Notes: generated by a model not told the origin, from the letters alone. Shown: positions 26,265-34,791, numbered from the stretch's first letter. The stretch: DNA of 49,575 bases from Chitinophagales bacterium (GCA_026928325.1 JAIXKS010000034.1:1-49575), one strand, 5' to 3'. Program-made: numbers and translations.

Positions 26265-29171
26265 ATGAAACACTTCACATTTTTACTATCCTTTTTGTTT
26301 TTGAGTGTGCTGACCTTTGGACAACCAGGAGCTAATGATCCATCATTCAATGTCCAAGATAACGGTAATTATAATTATGTGATACCTGAAGGTCATGTCT
26401 TCGCATTGGCTGAGCAACCAGATGGAAAGGTATTAATCGGTGGTAGTTTTTTATCCATAAGTGATCATTCTGCCAATTTGATAGCTCGTATTTTTCCTGA
26501 TGGTCAGGTTGATACTACGTTTAAATCAGGTTTGGGAACATCTTTGAGCGTGGAAACGATTGTTGTGCTATCTGATGGCAAAATCATAGTAGCCGGCAGG
26601 TTGGGCGCTTCAGACGATGGAGAAAGTGTTAATATTGTAAGGTTGAATTCGGACGGTAGTATTGACGAAGGATTTAATCCGGGTGCGGGAGCAAATGAGG
26701 CTATACATATTGCTTTAGTTCAGCCCGATGGAAAGATACTTATAGGTGGAAGTTTTACTAAGTTTGATGGAGTCACCAAAGAAAGATTAGCGCGATTAAA
26801 TCCTAATGGTTCCTTGGACACCTTATTTGATAGTTCATTTTCTGCTTCTGTTTACGCATTGGGTTTACAAAGTAATGGAAATATAATCGTAGGAGGTGCT
26901 TTTCGAACAAGTACGAGTTCAATAAAAAGAGATGTAGTCCGATTACTTCCCAATGGACGTAAAATTGGGACTTTATTTAATGAACAGGGAGGTTTTAATC
27001 ACGATATTAAGTCTATATTAATTCAGCCAGATGATAAGATAATTATTGGCGGACAGTTTGTTAATGTAGATAACAAAATGAAAAGCCATCTAATCAGGTT
27101 ATTACCCCATGGGGGCGAAGACACATCTTTTTTAGTAAAAAATTATTTTAATTACGCACAAGGAGTAGTAACAACTCCTATCCACTACATGGCTTTACAA
27201 AAAGACAATAAAATCCTTATAGCCGGAAGTCTTTATCATATAAATAATGTTATAGAAATCAGTATGATGCGCCTTAATACCAATGGAAGCGTGGATACGA
27301 GTTTTAAAATTCCTAAATTTGAAGGTTGTGAATTTAATATTGATTTTGTCAGAACCATTCTTGTCACAAATGAAGGCAATATTATGGTAGGAGGTATGTT
27401 TCTTGATGTAAATGATACAAAAAAAAACAGTGTTGTCAAATTTGACACACTTGGCAATATCATAGAAGATTTTACTCGCAGTTCTGGGTTTAATTCTGAA
27501 GTACGTTGTATTTTACCGATGGAAGACGGGAGAATTTACGTAAGTGGTGCATTTACACTTTATTATAATCAGGAGCGAGATTACATATGCAGATTGTTAC
27601 CGGATGGAGCCTTGGACACTACTTTCAAATGTCAATATAATCTTGTTAAGCCACCACAATTTATAGCCTATCAATCAGATGGCTCCTTAATAATTGTAGA
27701 TAGTGAATTTAACTCGTTTCTGAAAAAAAATTATATCATGAGGCTTTTTCCCGATGGTTCAGTAGATTCAAGTTTTTATTTTACATCAAATAGTAATTCG
27801 AATTATCTATATGAAAGTGTAATTAAAGGCTTGATCGTTCAGCCTGATGGTAAAATATTAATTGCCTTTTATAGTGCTTCCTCTAGAAAGCCTGCCATTC
27901 GTGTCGTTCGATTTAATGCAGACGGTAGCTTTGAAAAGGAAATTATCGTAACTAATCAAAGTGAAGATATAAGAGAGTTATATAACATGGTACTTCAAAG
28001 CACGGGTAAAATCATCTTATCCGGTCGTTTTAAATATTCGCATTTAGATATTGTTTATACTTCATTTCTACGGCTCAATGATGATCTAACCTTAGACGAG
28101 GGTTTTAATGTTGGAAATTTTGCTTATAATTTTCGGCCTTTGAATATATTACCGGATGATGGCATGTTGATAATTTTGGATTATGACTTTGTATTGGGTA
28201 CAAATATAAACAAATTGGTTAAGCTGGATTCAGAAGGTCGTTATGATTATTCATTTGATATGAATGCTGACATGCTGGATTGGAAAAAAATAATCGCAAA
28301 TGTCATACAACCAGATCATAAAATTGTACTCAGCACCACATTGCCCGAAAGAATAATACGTATCTTACCGGATGGAAGTCTTGATAAGGATTTTCAAGCA
28401 GGAGAAAATGCAAATGATTTGGTCAATACATTGGCAATCGCACCTGACAACAAGATTTTGGCAGGTGGTAAGTTTACTAGTTATGATGGAGTGCCACGAA
28501 ATAGGATAGCAAGGATTTTGAATTGTTTAGACGGTGTAGTAGAAGATGTACAAACAGCTTGTACCTCATTTACGTGGATCAATGGCATAACCTATACTAC
28601 AAACAATACAACAGATAGATACGTATTCGAAGAAAAATCAGTTTTAGGTTGTGATTCGGTCGCTATATTAAACCTAAAAATTTATAGCGATTTAGACAAA
28701 AACGTAGTTTTACATGACAATGGTGATGCCGGTTATTTTATATACGCCCGTGAAAGCGATGCGCTGTATCAATGGATAGATTGTGACAGTGGATTGCCGA
28801 TTGAAGGTGCTACATCCAGGGCTTTTTACCCGATAAAAAGTGGACGCTATGCCGTTATTGTTTCCTCACCTTATTGTGACGATGTGTCAGTAACGAGCCA
28901 ATGTATTGAGGTATATGTTGTTAATACACAGGATGAGCAAATGTCATCATTGGTCCTCTATCCTAACCCTACCACAGGTATCGTAAATATAGAAGGAATC
29001 GCGGAAAATATCCAATCGATTGCCGTCCATGCTGTATCCGGACAAGTATTGCAATCGCATCATGGCCCTATTTCTGAAGTCAACTTATCAGACCTGGCAA
29101 ATGGGATGTATTTGATCAGTATCCGTTATAAAGATGCAGTTTTGGTCAGAAAGATGATTTTAAACCGATAG
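26265..29171 (+). CDS. delta-60-repeat secreted protein with T9SS type-A sorting domain (paralogue 3)
   Basis: A 968-residue secreted protein, the longest of the three. Signal peptide MKHFTFLLSFLFLSVLTFGQ, delta-60 repeats throughout (QPDGKILIGGSFTKFDGVTK and similar), the CTSFTWINGITYT...CDSVAILNLKI segment, and a type-A sorting domain. The last 30 residues (LSDLANGMYLISIRYKDAVL onward) differ from paralogues 1 and 2, although the preceding 450 bp are identical to paralogue 2. The upstream region resembles that of paralogue 1. It converges with the lipoprotein gene after 33 bp. Confidence 0.88.
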   Translation: MKHFTFLLSFLFLSVLTFGQPGANDPSFNVQDNGNYNYVIPEGHVFALAEQPDGKVLIGGSFLSISDHSANLIARIFPDGQVDTTFKSGLGTSLSVETIVVLSDGKIIVAGRLGASDDGESVNIVRLNSDGSIDEGFNPGAGANEAIHIALVQPDGKILIGGSFTKFDGVTKERLARLNPNGSLDTLFDSSFSASVYALGLQSNGNIIVGGAFRTSTSSIKRDVVRLLPNGRKIGTLFNEQGGFNHDIKSILIQPDDKIIIGGQFVNVDNKMKSHLIRLLPHGGEDTSFLVKNYFNYAQGVVTTPIHYMALQKDNKILIAGSLYHINNVIEISMMRLNTNGSVDTSFKIPKFEGCEFNIDFVRTILVTNEGNIMVGGMFLDVNDTKKNSVVKFDTLGNIIEDFTRSSGFNSEVRCILPMEDGRIYVSGAFTLYYNQERDYICRLLPDGALDTTFKCQYNLVKPPQFIAYQSDGSLIIVDSEFNSFLKKNYIMRLFPDGSVDSSFYFTSNSNSNYLYESVIKGLIVQPDGKILIAFYSASSRKPAIRVVRFNADGSFEKEIIVTNQSEDIRELYNMVLQSTGKIILSGRFKYSHLDIVYTSFLRLNDDLTLDEGFNVGNFAYNFRPLNILPDDGMLIILDYDFVLGTNINKLVKLDSEGRYDYSFDMNADMLDWKKIIANVIQPDHKIVLSTTLPERIIRILPDGSLDKDFQAGENANDLVNTLAIAPDNKILAGGKFTSYDGVPRNRIARILNCLDGVVEDVQTACTSFTWINGITYTTNNTTDRYVFEEKSVLGCDSVAILNLKIYSDLDKNVVLHDNGDAGYFIYARESDALYQWIDCDSGLPIEGATSRAFYPIKSGRYAVIVSSPYCDDVSVTSQCIEVYVVNTQDEQMSSLVLYPNPTTGIVNIEGIAENIQSIAVHAVSGQVLQSHHGPISEVNLSDLANGMYLISIRYKDAVLVRKMILNR
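28623..29072 (+). repeat. 450-bp identical segment, copy in paralogue 3
   Basis: Identical to 25593-26042. It ends inside the sorting domain, where paralogue 3 switches to its own C-terminal strand sequence. Confidence 0.9.
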
Positions 29172-29204
29172 CCTTGTCATCTATTTAACCATAAAGACAC
29201 TAAG

Positions 29205-29804
29205 TTATTGGTTTTTGAAGCCTAATCCTATCTTTGGAATAGCCCAATTTGACATTGACCCTCTTGGTGTGTTGTCATAGAAATTAGCAGAGTTAATTTC
29301 TACATGGGGATTGATGATGATAGGGTATTGAATAGTATCTCCTTTTCCTAAGTAGGCATATTTTTTTGTATATACTTGTCCTATGGCTTGAACAATAGAA
29401 TTATAACCCGGTAAAATAATACGTTTTACTTTAATGTGATCGCCAACATTTACAGTTATGGGGTCAATACTTTGGTAAGTGTAACTTTTTTGGGAGAAAG
29501 TATGCACTCCTTGATAAGTCTGCTGAGTGTTTTGATTGGTAATTTCGATGGTATATCCACCGTCATAATTTGAAGGATTTTGGTAGCCTACACTGCAAAT
29601 TTCACCTGTTAAAAATATGGTTATTTCATATTCATGTGTAAGTACATCAAGAATCTCTCGTAGGGCATACCCATTGCTCTCCGTAAAAACGTTGTTTTCT
29701 ACTACGTTTAGATAACTTTCATCACATTCGTCAGAGGAGTTATCGCAACTTGTAAGCAAAAATGCTAAAATTAAGAAGCTTAAAAATTTAACTATTTTAC
29801 CCAT
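29205..29804 (-). CDS. putative lipoprotein, unknown function
   Basis: A 199-residue protein beginning with a lipoprotein signal (MGKIVKFLSFLILAFLLTSC, lipobox LLTSC with the acylated Cys at position 20), followed by an acidic DNSSDECDES linker. It is predicted to be anchored in the inner or outer membrane on the periplasmic side. The body is rich in strands with TYQSIDPITVNVGDHIKVKR; I recognise no family. A -7-like box TATTTTTG lies upstream on the minus strand at 29865-29872. It converges with paralogue 3 of the delta-60 set, but no functional link can be inferred. Confidence 0.7.
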   Translation of the reverse strand: MGKIVKFLSFLILAFLLTSCDNSSDECDESYLNVVENNVFTESNGYALREILDVLTHEYEITIFLTGEICSVGYQNPSNYDGGYTIEITNQNTQQTYQGVHTFSQKSYTYQSIDPITVNVGDHIKVKRIILPGYNSIVQAIGQVYTKKYAYLGKGDTIQYPIIINPHVEINSANFYDNTPRGSMSNWAIPKIGLGFKNQ

Positions 29805-29990
29805 AGTAATTACTTTTATTTTATCAATTAAATAATAGTTCTGTATCGTAAACGATTAAAATGACAAAAATATTAATGCAATGCAAATATTTTTATAATA
29901 ATTTGGATTTAATCCCTAACTTTCGAAGTTAAAATCATTTACTGAAATGAAATACTTAATTGTCAAGTTTTACGAGGTTGTTGATGGATA

Positions 29991-30167
29991 TTGAATAAAC
30001 TTGAGTTCAAATTTAGAATTATTCTTTGTTCAGATGGAGTGCATAATACAGTTTCTGTTGAACATATTTATAAATATAGCAAAGAAGAAAATGGTTTACA
30101 AGAATTAGAAAGTCAATTTCTTAAAGACACAGAAGATAATTATTCAGTTATTACTGTGAACTTTTAA
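29991..30167 (+). CDS. possible small hypothetical protein or gene remnant
   Basis: A 58-codon frame with a TTG start (LNKLEFKFRIILCSDGVHNT and onward, ending YSVITVNF). Composition looks coding. A short frame starting with ATG at 29947 (MKYLIVKFYEVVDGY, then stop) overlaps its beginning in another frame, so this may be the remains of one gene broken by a frameshift. It lies between the lipoprotein gene and the left end of the integrative element; the rest of 29805-30229 shows nothing else. Confidence 0.3.
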   Translation: MNKLEFKFRIILCSDGVHNTVSVEHIYKYSKEENGLQELESQFLKDTEDNYSVITVNF

Positions 30168-30229
30168 TCCATGTAAAAGATTAGTATTCAACTGATCCTT
30201 TTTTTGAAAAACAACTCACCACATTTCCC

Positions 30230-30246
30230 TACTTTCCGATGCAAAA
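30230..30246. other. attachment site, distal copy
   Basis: TACTTTCCGATGCAAAA, identical to the end of mnmE at 34955-34971. It marks the far end of the integrated element. Confidence 0.85.
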
Positions 30247-30353
30247 AGTACAGTTATTGTCTTAACTAATTGTAAATAAACTATTTATATTATTTTTTAT
30301 TTAAATTAAAGTCAAATTAGCAACAATTTGGAATGAAACACTAACTATTAGGC

Positions 30354-30378
30354 ACAAAAAAGCCCTATACTAAGGGCT
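30354..30378 (-). terminator. terminator after the HTH-like gene of the element
   Basis: Hairpin AGCCCT-atacta-AGGGCT (30361-30378). On the minus strand it is followed by TTTTTT (30355-30360), about 35 bp past the stop of the 146-residue gene. Confidence 0.7.
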
Positions 30379-30413
30379 AAGTTATGGTGTCTTTTTAGAA
30401 TGATTTTGGTTTT

Positions 30414-30854
30414 CTACTCATCAAATTTTAAATTAAAAAATCCATCATTTTTATCATAATTAAAGCACATTGGATTTTCTCCTATTTGTATGGACTTTTT
30501 AAGAAGTTCTGAAAGCCTTGTATCATTTGTAATACTCATTTTTAACAGTACATCGGTACTTACATTGCTCAAATCTCTATTCAATAATTCACCACTTATT
30601 TTTTGGGATAATTCTAAATAGGTTTTTATTCTACTGTCCAAATCAAATTGATAGGTTTTTACAATAGCATTTATTTTAAATGCCTTACCCTCTGCAATAC
30701 CATTTTTAACCAACTCTTTTTTATTCCAGTCAATCAAAGTTTGTTTTGTCGTTTTTAATTCTTTGGCTATCTCATCAAAACTTTTGCCCTCTATTCTCAA
30801 TTGAATAAACGCTTCCAAATTTTTGTCCAATTTGGTGTTATACTCTGATTTCAT
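30414..30854 (-). CDS. HTH-like DNA-binding protein of the integrative element
   Basis: A 146-residue protein. The N-terminal part (about residues 13-50) has a helix-turn-helix pattern, LRIEGKSFDEIAKELKTTKQ then TLIDWNKKEL, of the homeodomain-like kind seen in small terminase subunits and transposase regulators. The rest is helical and charged, ending in an acidic FFNLKFDE tail. It is the last gene of the element. A 19-bp near-palindrome (30878-30896) lies 24 bp upstream of its start, so it may regulate itself or the replication gene. A terminase small subunit is possible, but no large subunit is present. Confidence 0.55.
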   Translation of the reverse strand: MKSEYNTKLDKNLEAFIQLRIEGKSFDEIAKELKTTKQTLIDWNKKELVKNGIAEGKAFKINAIVKTYQFDLDSRIKTYLELSQKISGELLNRDLSNVSTDVLLKMSITNDTRLSELLKKSIQIGENPMCFNYDKNDGFFNLKFDE

Positions 30855-30877
30855 TATTTACTTATTTTTTATATGTT

Positions 30878-30896
30878 ATTGATAAAATTTGTCAAT
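30878..30896. promoter_or_regulatory. 19-bp near-palindrome, copy A
   Basis: ATTGATAAAATTTGTCAAT, sharing the pattern ATTGAYA-N5-TTTGTCAAT with 31863-31881 and 32298-32316. It lies between the replication gene and the HTH-like gene. Confidence 0.55.
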
Positions 30897-30919
30897 CATT
30901 ACAACTTACTATTAGCAAA

Positions 30920-31861
30920 CTATCTGCAATACTCTTTTACTTGCTTTACCTTTTTATCCAGCTCTGCGATTAAATCGCTACCCTCAGTTAGTACCTCTGT
31001 TTTACATAGCTTCTTAATATCGGCTTTCAATCGGCTGTAATACTCTTTGTGTTTAAATTGATTTTGGGCTTTTAGTTGCTCAATACTTTCTAAAGTTTTT
31101 TGTATGCCTACTTCTTTAATTTGTAGTAGTGCCATTTGATAAATAAAGTCCTTTGGCGTTTCTATTTGCTTTATATTCATTTGATCTAAAATTGAATTGT
31201 TTTTATTAATTGTTTCATACTCTCTTATCCAGCGATCCACCAAATCCATATAAAATACTTCATTATATAAATTTTGGGCTTGTATTTGGGCTTTATCGAA
31301 TTGGTAGGGCAATCGGCTTGTAAATCTTAACTCATATCTTAGAATGTGCTTATTTGCCCAAATAGGTGGTAATACATCTCCTTTTGCTTTGCCCTCTGCA
31401 ATCTTGTTGTAAAATAGTTTGGTTCTCATTCCATTTTGATAATACAAACTTTTGGGTTGCGTTAATCTTTTGTAGTGGTTACACTCTCCTAAAAATGTGA
31501 AAAAGTTTTGTGGGTTTTGGCTTACTGTAAAACTTTGTGCAAAATCAATTCTTTTTACATCGGCTTCTTTTATTGGTAAATTTAAAATGTCCTCCAGTTG
31601 CTCGATGGCTCTTTGTGTATCTTGCCTTGTAAGTGTTTTAAAATTGTCATTCAAATAGCTTTTGCAAATACTACCCTTTAAACTTATACCAGCATTACTA
31701 ATACTTGCACTCATTCCCAAAATGCTACCATTAAAATAAATCTCTCCAGTATCTTGTTTGTAGGTTTCTTTGGCATTGGTTAAAAGAGTGGGTACTCTTT
31801 GTAAATACCCACTTTCTTTTATTGCATCATTCGGTAGCCATAAATTTAAAGTATCATACAT
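30920..31861 (-). CDS. phage/plasmid replication protein, II/X family
   Basis: A 313-residue protein beginning MYDTLNLWLPND. It resembles the gene II/X (Phage_CRI) replication proteins of filamentous phages and of related plasmids in Bacteroidota: GISLKGSICKSYLNDNFKTL, the RQDTQRAIEQLEDILNLPI helix, RIDFAQSF, and LYYQNGMRTKLFYNKIAEGK followed by HILRYELRF. The family starts rolling-circle replication by nicking a single-strand origin, which implies that the excised element replicates as a circle. A 19-bp near-palindrome lies two bases upstream of the ATG. Family recognition comes from memory of these motifs; I cannot identify the catalytic Tyr with certainty. Confidence 0.78.
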   Translation of the reverse strand: MYDTLNLWLPNDAIKESGYLQRVPTLLTNAKETYKQDTGEIYFNGSILGMSASISNAGISLKGSICKSYLNDNFKTLTRQDTQRAIEQLEDILNLPIKEADVKRIDFAQSFTVSQNPQNFFTFLGECNHYKRLTQPKSLYYQNGMRTKLFYNKIAEGKAKGDVLPPIWANKHILRYELRFTSRLPYQFDKAQIQAQNLYNEVFYMDLVDRWIREYETINKNNSILDQMNIKQIETPKDFIYQMALLQIKEVGIQKTLESIEQLKAQNQFKHKEYYSRLKADIKKLCKTEVLTEGSDLIAELDKKVKQVKEYCR

Positions 31862-31862
31862 A

Positions 31863-31881
31863 ATTGATATTTTTTGTCAAT
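31863..31881. promoter_or_regulatory. 19-bp near-palindrome, copy B
   Basis: ATTGATATTTTTTGTCAAT, two bases upstream of the replication gene start. The adjacent bases 31873-31902 also repeat around 30887-30917, so a block of about 30 bp including the 3' end of the preceding gene is duplicated. Confidence 0.55.
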
Positions 31882-31883
31882 GG

Positions 31884-32429
31884 TTACAACTTACTATTAG
31901 CATTTTCAAAACCTATGTACTCATAAAAGGGTTTTGCATCCGCTCTTAACCTCTGTATTTCTCCATCAAAGTAGCCATCAATTAAATGTTGGTAGTAGTG
32001 GCTTATTAGGTTTCTACCATCGGATATAATCAATACTTCTATTTGTGTATAATCCTTATTGGTAATAAACAAATAACCATCATTTTTGAAAGGGTGCAAA
32101 GGGTTAGGCTCTCCATTACTCAATCTCGGTTTAGCATTAGGATAGCCATATCCATACTCTAAAAAATCAAAATCCTCTATGTAGATACTACTAAAATTTA
32201 GACTACTATTGGTTAAACTCCATTCTGCCGTTCTTTTGCTTTGTGCCTCTACAAATTCCCTGCAAGGTGTTTTATAAAAAAATAGTTGTCCTTGTTTATT
32301 GACAAAATTTGTCAATCCTTTGTAAGTGCCGGCAAATGAAATACAATCTAATCGGGCTTTGCTCTTTATCTTATTTTGGGCTTTTACCTCATCGGTTAAA
32401 GCTACCAGTTTATAATATCCTGCTATCAT
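31884..32429 (-). CDS. hypothetical protein of the integrative element
   Basis: 181 residues from the Met at 32429. That ATG overlaps the stop of the upstream excisionase-like gene (ATGA at 32426-32429), which decides the start; an in-frame Met at 32513 would overlap that gene by 88 bp. The sequence begins MIAGYYKLVALTDEVKAQNK and has a basic first half and an aromatic-rich second half (FDFLEYGYGYPNAKPRLS). I recognise no family. Its place between excisionase and replication genes suggests a role in control or replication of the element. A 19-bp near-palindrome copy lies inside its coding sequence. Confidence 0.65.
   Translation of the reverse strand: MIAGYYKLVALTDEVKAQNKIKSKARLDCISFAGTYKGLTNFVNKQGQLFFYKTPCREFVEAQSKRTAEWSLTNSSLNFSSIYIEDFDFLEYGYGYPNAKPRLSNGEPNPLHPFKNDGYLFITNKDYTQIEVLIISDGRNLISHYYQHLIDGYFDGEIQRLRADAKPFYEYIGFENANSKL
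32298..32316. promoter_or_regulatory. 19-bp near-palindrome, copy C (inside coding sequence)
   Basis: ATTGACAAAATTTGTCAAT, the most symmetrical of the three copies (nine-base arms around a central A), located within the 181-residue gene. Confidence 0.5.
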
Positions 32430-32671
32430 TTTGCACCATTTTTTAGGGTTACAAATGTAGAAGCCTTTCCCTCTATTTCTTTGGTAGTAGCTACTCGGTT
32501 TTGTTTTAACCATTGAATTATTTCTGCCTTATCAAAGTAATTTACTTTGCCAAAAGGCTTGTAAAATGGTATGCCTCCAGTACTACAAAGTTTGTAGATA
32601 TGGCTTTTACTCAAACCAGTGTACTGGCTTACTTCATTAAGAGTTAATACCTCTTTTGTTTCTAAATTCAT
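32426..32671 (-). CDS. excisionase/AlpA-like helix-turn-helix protein
   Basis: An 81-residue winged-helix (MerR-like, excisionase family) protein. The core LTLNEVSQYTGLSKSHIYKL followed by GGIPFYKPFGKVNYFDKAEI and IQWLKQNR is the standard DNA-binding domain of small recombination directionality factors in Bacteroidota elements. It probably bends DNA at the element ends to favour excision and may regulate the genes downstream. Its stop overlaps the next gene's start (ATGA), so the two are translationally coupled. Confidence 0.85.
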   Translation of the reverse strand: MNLETKEVLTLNEVSQYTGLSKSHIYKLCSTGGIPFYKPFGKVNYFDKAEIIQWLKQNRVATTKEIEGKASTFVTLKNGAK

Positions 32672-32798
32672 TTTTCCAATTTTTTAAAAATTTAAAGAAT
32701 TGGTTTTGCAAAACCTTGTTTCTGTAATTACAAGTGCAAAAATGAGTAGAAAAGGAAAGTAAGAAAATAGAGAGTAGTTTATACTAAACTGCTATAAA

Positions 32799-33644
32799 CT
32801 ATTTTTGGGCTTTTACTTCATTTACAATATTTTCTATTTCAGTAGCGTTTTTATTTGGCTTTCCAGTTTTGGTATTTTTTAAACCGTCTTTGTTTTGGTG
32901 TATATTTTTTAAAGGATTATTGTCTTTATCTGTAAAGTATCGGGCTACCAAATCCCAAATAGTAGGGTTTTTGGTTTCATTTAAAAGTTTCTCATCAATT
33001 AATTTTTGGAACAAGTAAATAATTTGCCTTTGCTCCAGATCCAATTGTATTGGCTTCATTTTCTTTCTGTTTGGGTTGTTAATACTATTGATAATCGGCT
33101 TATCCATTTGTGTGGCGGTGGTATCTTTTTCCCATTCTATATACCATTTTACATTTGGGTTAGAGTCATCCAAAACCATAATTTCTTTATCTTTAATTTT
33201 AAAAGGTAAGTCATTTTCTAAACTTAATAATCTATATTTAAAATATGTTTGAAGCTCAATAAAAATAACGCTTATGTCGCTGTAATTCCAATTTTCAATT
33301 AACCATGATAACACTATTTTGAAATATACAGCTTGTTCAATTTTAGAATAATCAAATACTTTCTTTTCTATCTCATCAATAAATATATTCTGTAATTCAT
33401 TCCAATCATAGTCGCCTTTAATGATTTGCTCTACTATTGTTATGTAGCTTTTCAAAAAGGCATCATCAATATCTGCATTGCCTATTTCATAAAACCATTT
33501 TACAAAATTTTCTAAATTAGGCAAATGCTCTTTGATCGGTGTAAGCATGGATACCGTACCTAATTCTATATCTTTATTTCTTTTTATCATTAACCACTTT
33601 GCAAATTCAATTTCTTTGCTTTGATTTATTCTATTTTCTGCCAT
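32799..33644 (-). CDS. hypothetical protein of the integrative element
   Basis: A 281-residue, mostly helical protein starting three bases after the integrase stop, so it is co-transcribed with the integrase. It is rich in aromatic and acidic residues (KGDYDWNELQNIFIDEIEKK) with a Lys/Asn-rich C-terminal tail (KNTKTGKPNKNATEIENIVN). There is no signal peptide or membrane segment. I do not recognise the family; position suggests a partner of the integrase or a regulator of excision. A 127-bp spacer without genes separates it from the excisionase-like gene. Confidence 0.7.
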   Translation of the reverse strand: MAENRINQSKEIEFAKWLMIKRNKDIELGTVSMLTPIKEHLPNLENFVKWFYEIGNADIDDAFLKSYITIVEQIIKGDYDWNELQNIFIDEIEKKVFDYSKIEQAVYFKIVLSWLIENWNYSDISVIFIELQTYFKYRLLSLENDLPFKIKDKEIMVLDDSNPNVKWYIEWEKDTTATQMDKPIINSINNPNRKKMKPIQLDLEQRQIIYLFQKLIDEKLLNETKNPTIWDLVARYFTDKDNNPLKNIHQNKDGLKNTKTGKPNKNATEIENIVNEVKAQK

Positions 33645-33647
33645 TTC

Positions 33648-34772
33648 CTAAAGGTTTATATCAGGTATTTTATTAGCTGCTTCTTTTATTTTCTCATCTA
33701 CTATCTTGGTATAGATTTGAGTAGTTTTCAAGTCGTTATGTCCTAACATTTTGGAAAGGGTGTATATTTCAGTGCCTAAAGTAAGTTGCAATACTGCAAA
33801 TGTGTGTCTTGCACAATGGAAAGTAATTTGCTTTGTAATTCCTGCTTTCATTACCCACAATTGTAAAGCTACATTCATATAGTTGCTGTACTTTAATCCT
33901 ATAAATACCCTCTCATCGGGTTTGCCGACTTCCTGCATTAAATCCCTTGCTTGTTGGTTAATATCCAAATATTGTTGCCCTTTGGTTTTTTGCTGTCTAA
34001 AATGTACCCTCCAGCCATCATTTATTTTTTGTACATCATTCCAAACAAGGTTATTAATGTCGCTCCATCTTATACCAGTTAAACAACTAAATAAAAAGGC
34101 TCTTTTTAATACATCATATCGGCACTCTGTTTGCGCTAACTGCCTAACCTCATCTAAGGTTAAATACTCTCTTTGGCTCTCTATGGTTTTAAAATTGCCT
34201 GTTTCTACTGCTGGATTACCATAAATGATTTTTTCTTTTACTGCTTCATTCAAAGCGGCTCTAAATTTAGCAAAGTAGGAAGCTTTACTATTGTTTGAAA
34301 GCGGTTTGCCATCTTTCTTTTTAGCCTTATTTAGGTAATCTTTAAAACGCTCTGCAAATTGTAAATCAATATCTTTAAAGGTTACATTCTTACCGGCAAA
34401 ATTTTCCAAATGTATTTGGGTGCTGTACCAATTCCCTAAATTTCCTTTGGTCTCTTTTTTGCTTACAAGGTTTTTAAAGTACTCTATAAAATTAGTTTGT
34501 TTCTTAAATTCATTGGTAAAGCCATAAACTCCATTCTTTATTTCCAACTCTCTTTTGGCTTTTATGCTTTCAGCAAGTTTTAGATTTTCCTTATTTTGTT
34601 GCTTTTCTATCGGGTTGCTGGGTTTGTCAATCAAATACAAGTTTAAATACTCATAGTCCCTAATCGGCTTTGTTTTACCATCGGGTGTTTGAGTAGTACC
34701 CTTGTAAATCTCTAAATATAGAGAAATAGTGCCTTTTTTGGTTTGTTTCCTTTGTCTTAAAAATACTTTCAT
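33648..34772 (-). CDS. tyrosine recombinase/integrase of the element
   Basis: A 374-residue phage-type integrase. An N-terminal arm-binding domain (about 1-85) precedes a SAM-like core-binding domain (about 95-190) and the catalytic domain. Catalytic residues are visible: R235 in TGIRWSDI, H319 and R322 in FHCARHTFAVLQ, H345 in MLGHNDLKTTQIYTKI and nucleophile Y354. It would catalyse integration at the 3' end of mnmE. The start ATG abuts two tandem TTGTTGCTAA repeats, and a promoter candidate lies at 34817-34848. Confidence 0.93.
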   Translation of the reverse strand: MKVFLRQRKQTKKGTISLYLEIYKGTTQTPDGKTKPIRDYEYLNLYLIDKPSNPIEKQQNKENLKLAESIKAKRELEIKNGVYGFTNEFKKQTNFIEYFKNLVSKKETKGNLGNWYSTQIHLENFAGKNVTFKDIDLQFAERFKDYLNKAKKKDGKPLSNNSKASYFAKFRAALNEAVKEKIIYGNPAVETGNFKTIESQREYLTLDEVRQLAQTECRYDVLKRAFLFSCLTGIRWSDINNLVWNDVQKINDGWRVHFRQQKTKGQQYLDINQQARDLMQEVGKPDERVFIGLKYSNYMNVALQLWVMKAGITKQITFHCARHTFAVLQLTLGTEIYTLSKMLGHNDLKTTQIYTKIVDEKIKEAANKIPDINL

Positions 34773-34791
34773 TGTTGCTAATTGTTGCTAA
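34772..34791. repeat. tandem TTGTTGCTAA repeats, candidate integrase arm sites
   Basis: TTGTTGCTAA occurs twice in tandem here, again at 34936-34945, and in inverted orientation at 30318-30327 near the other end of the element. Related AACAACAAT tracts lie at 34832-34851. Repeats near both ends of an integrative element are typical arm-type integrase sites; binding is inferred. Confidence 0.5.
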
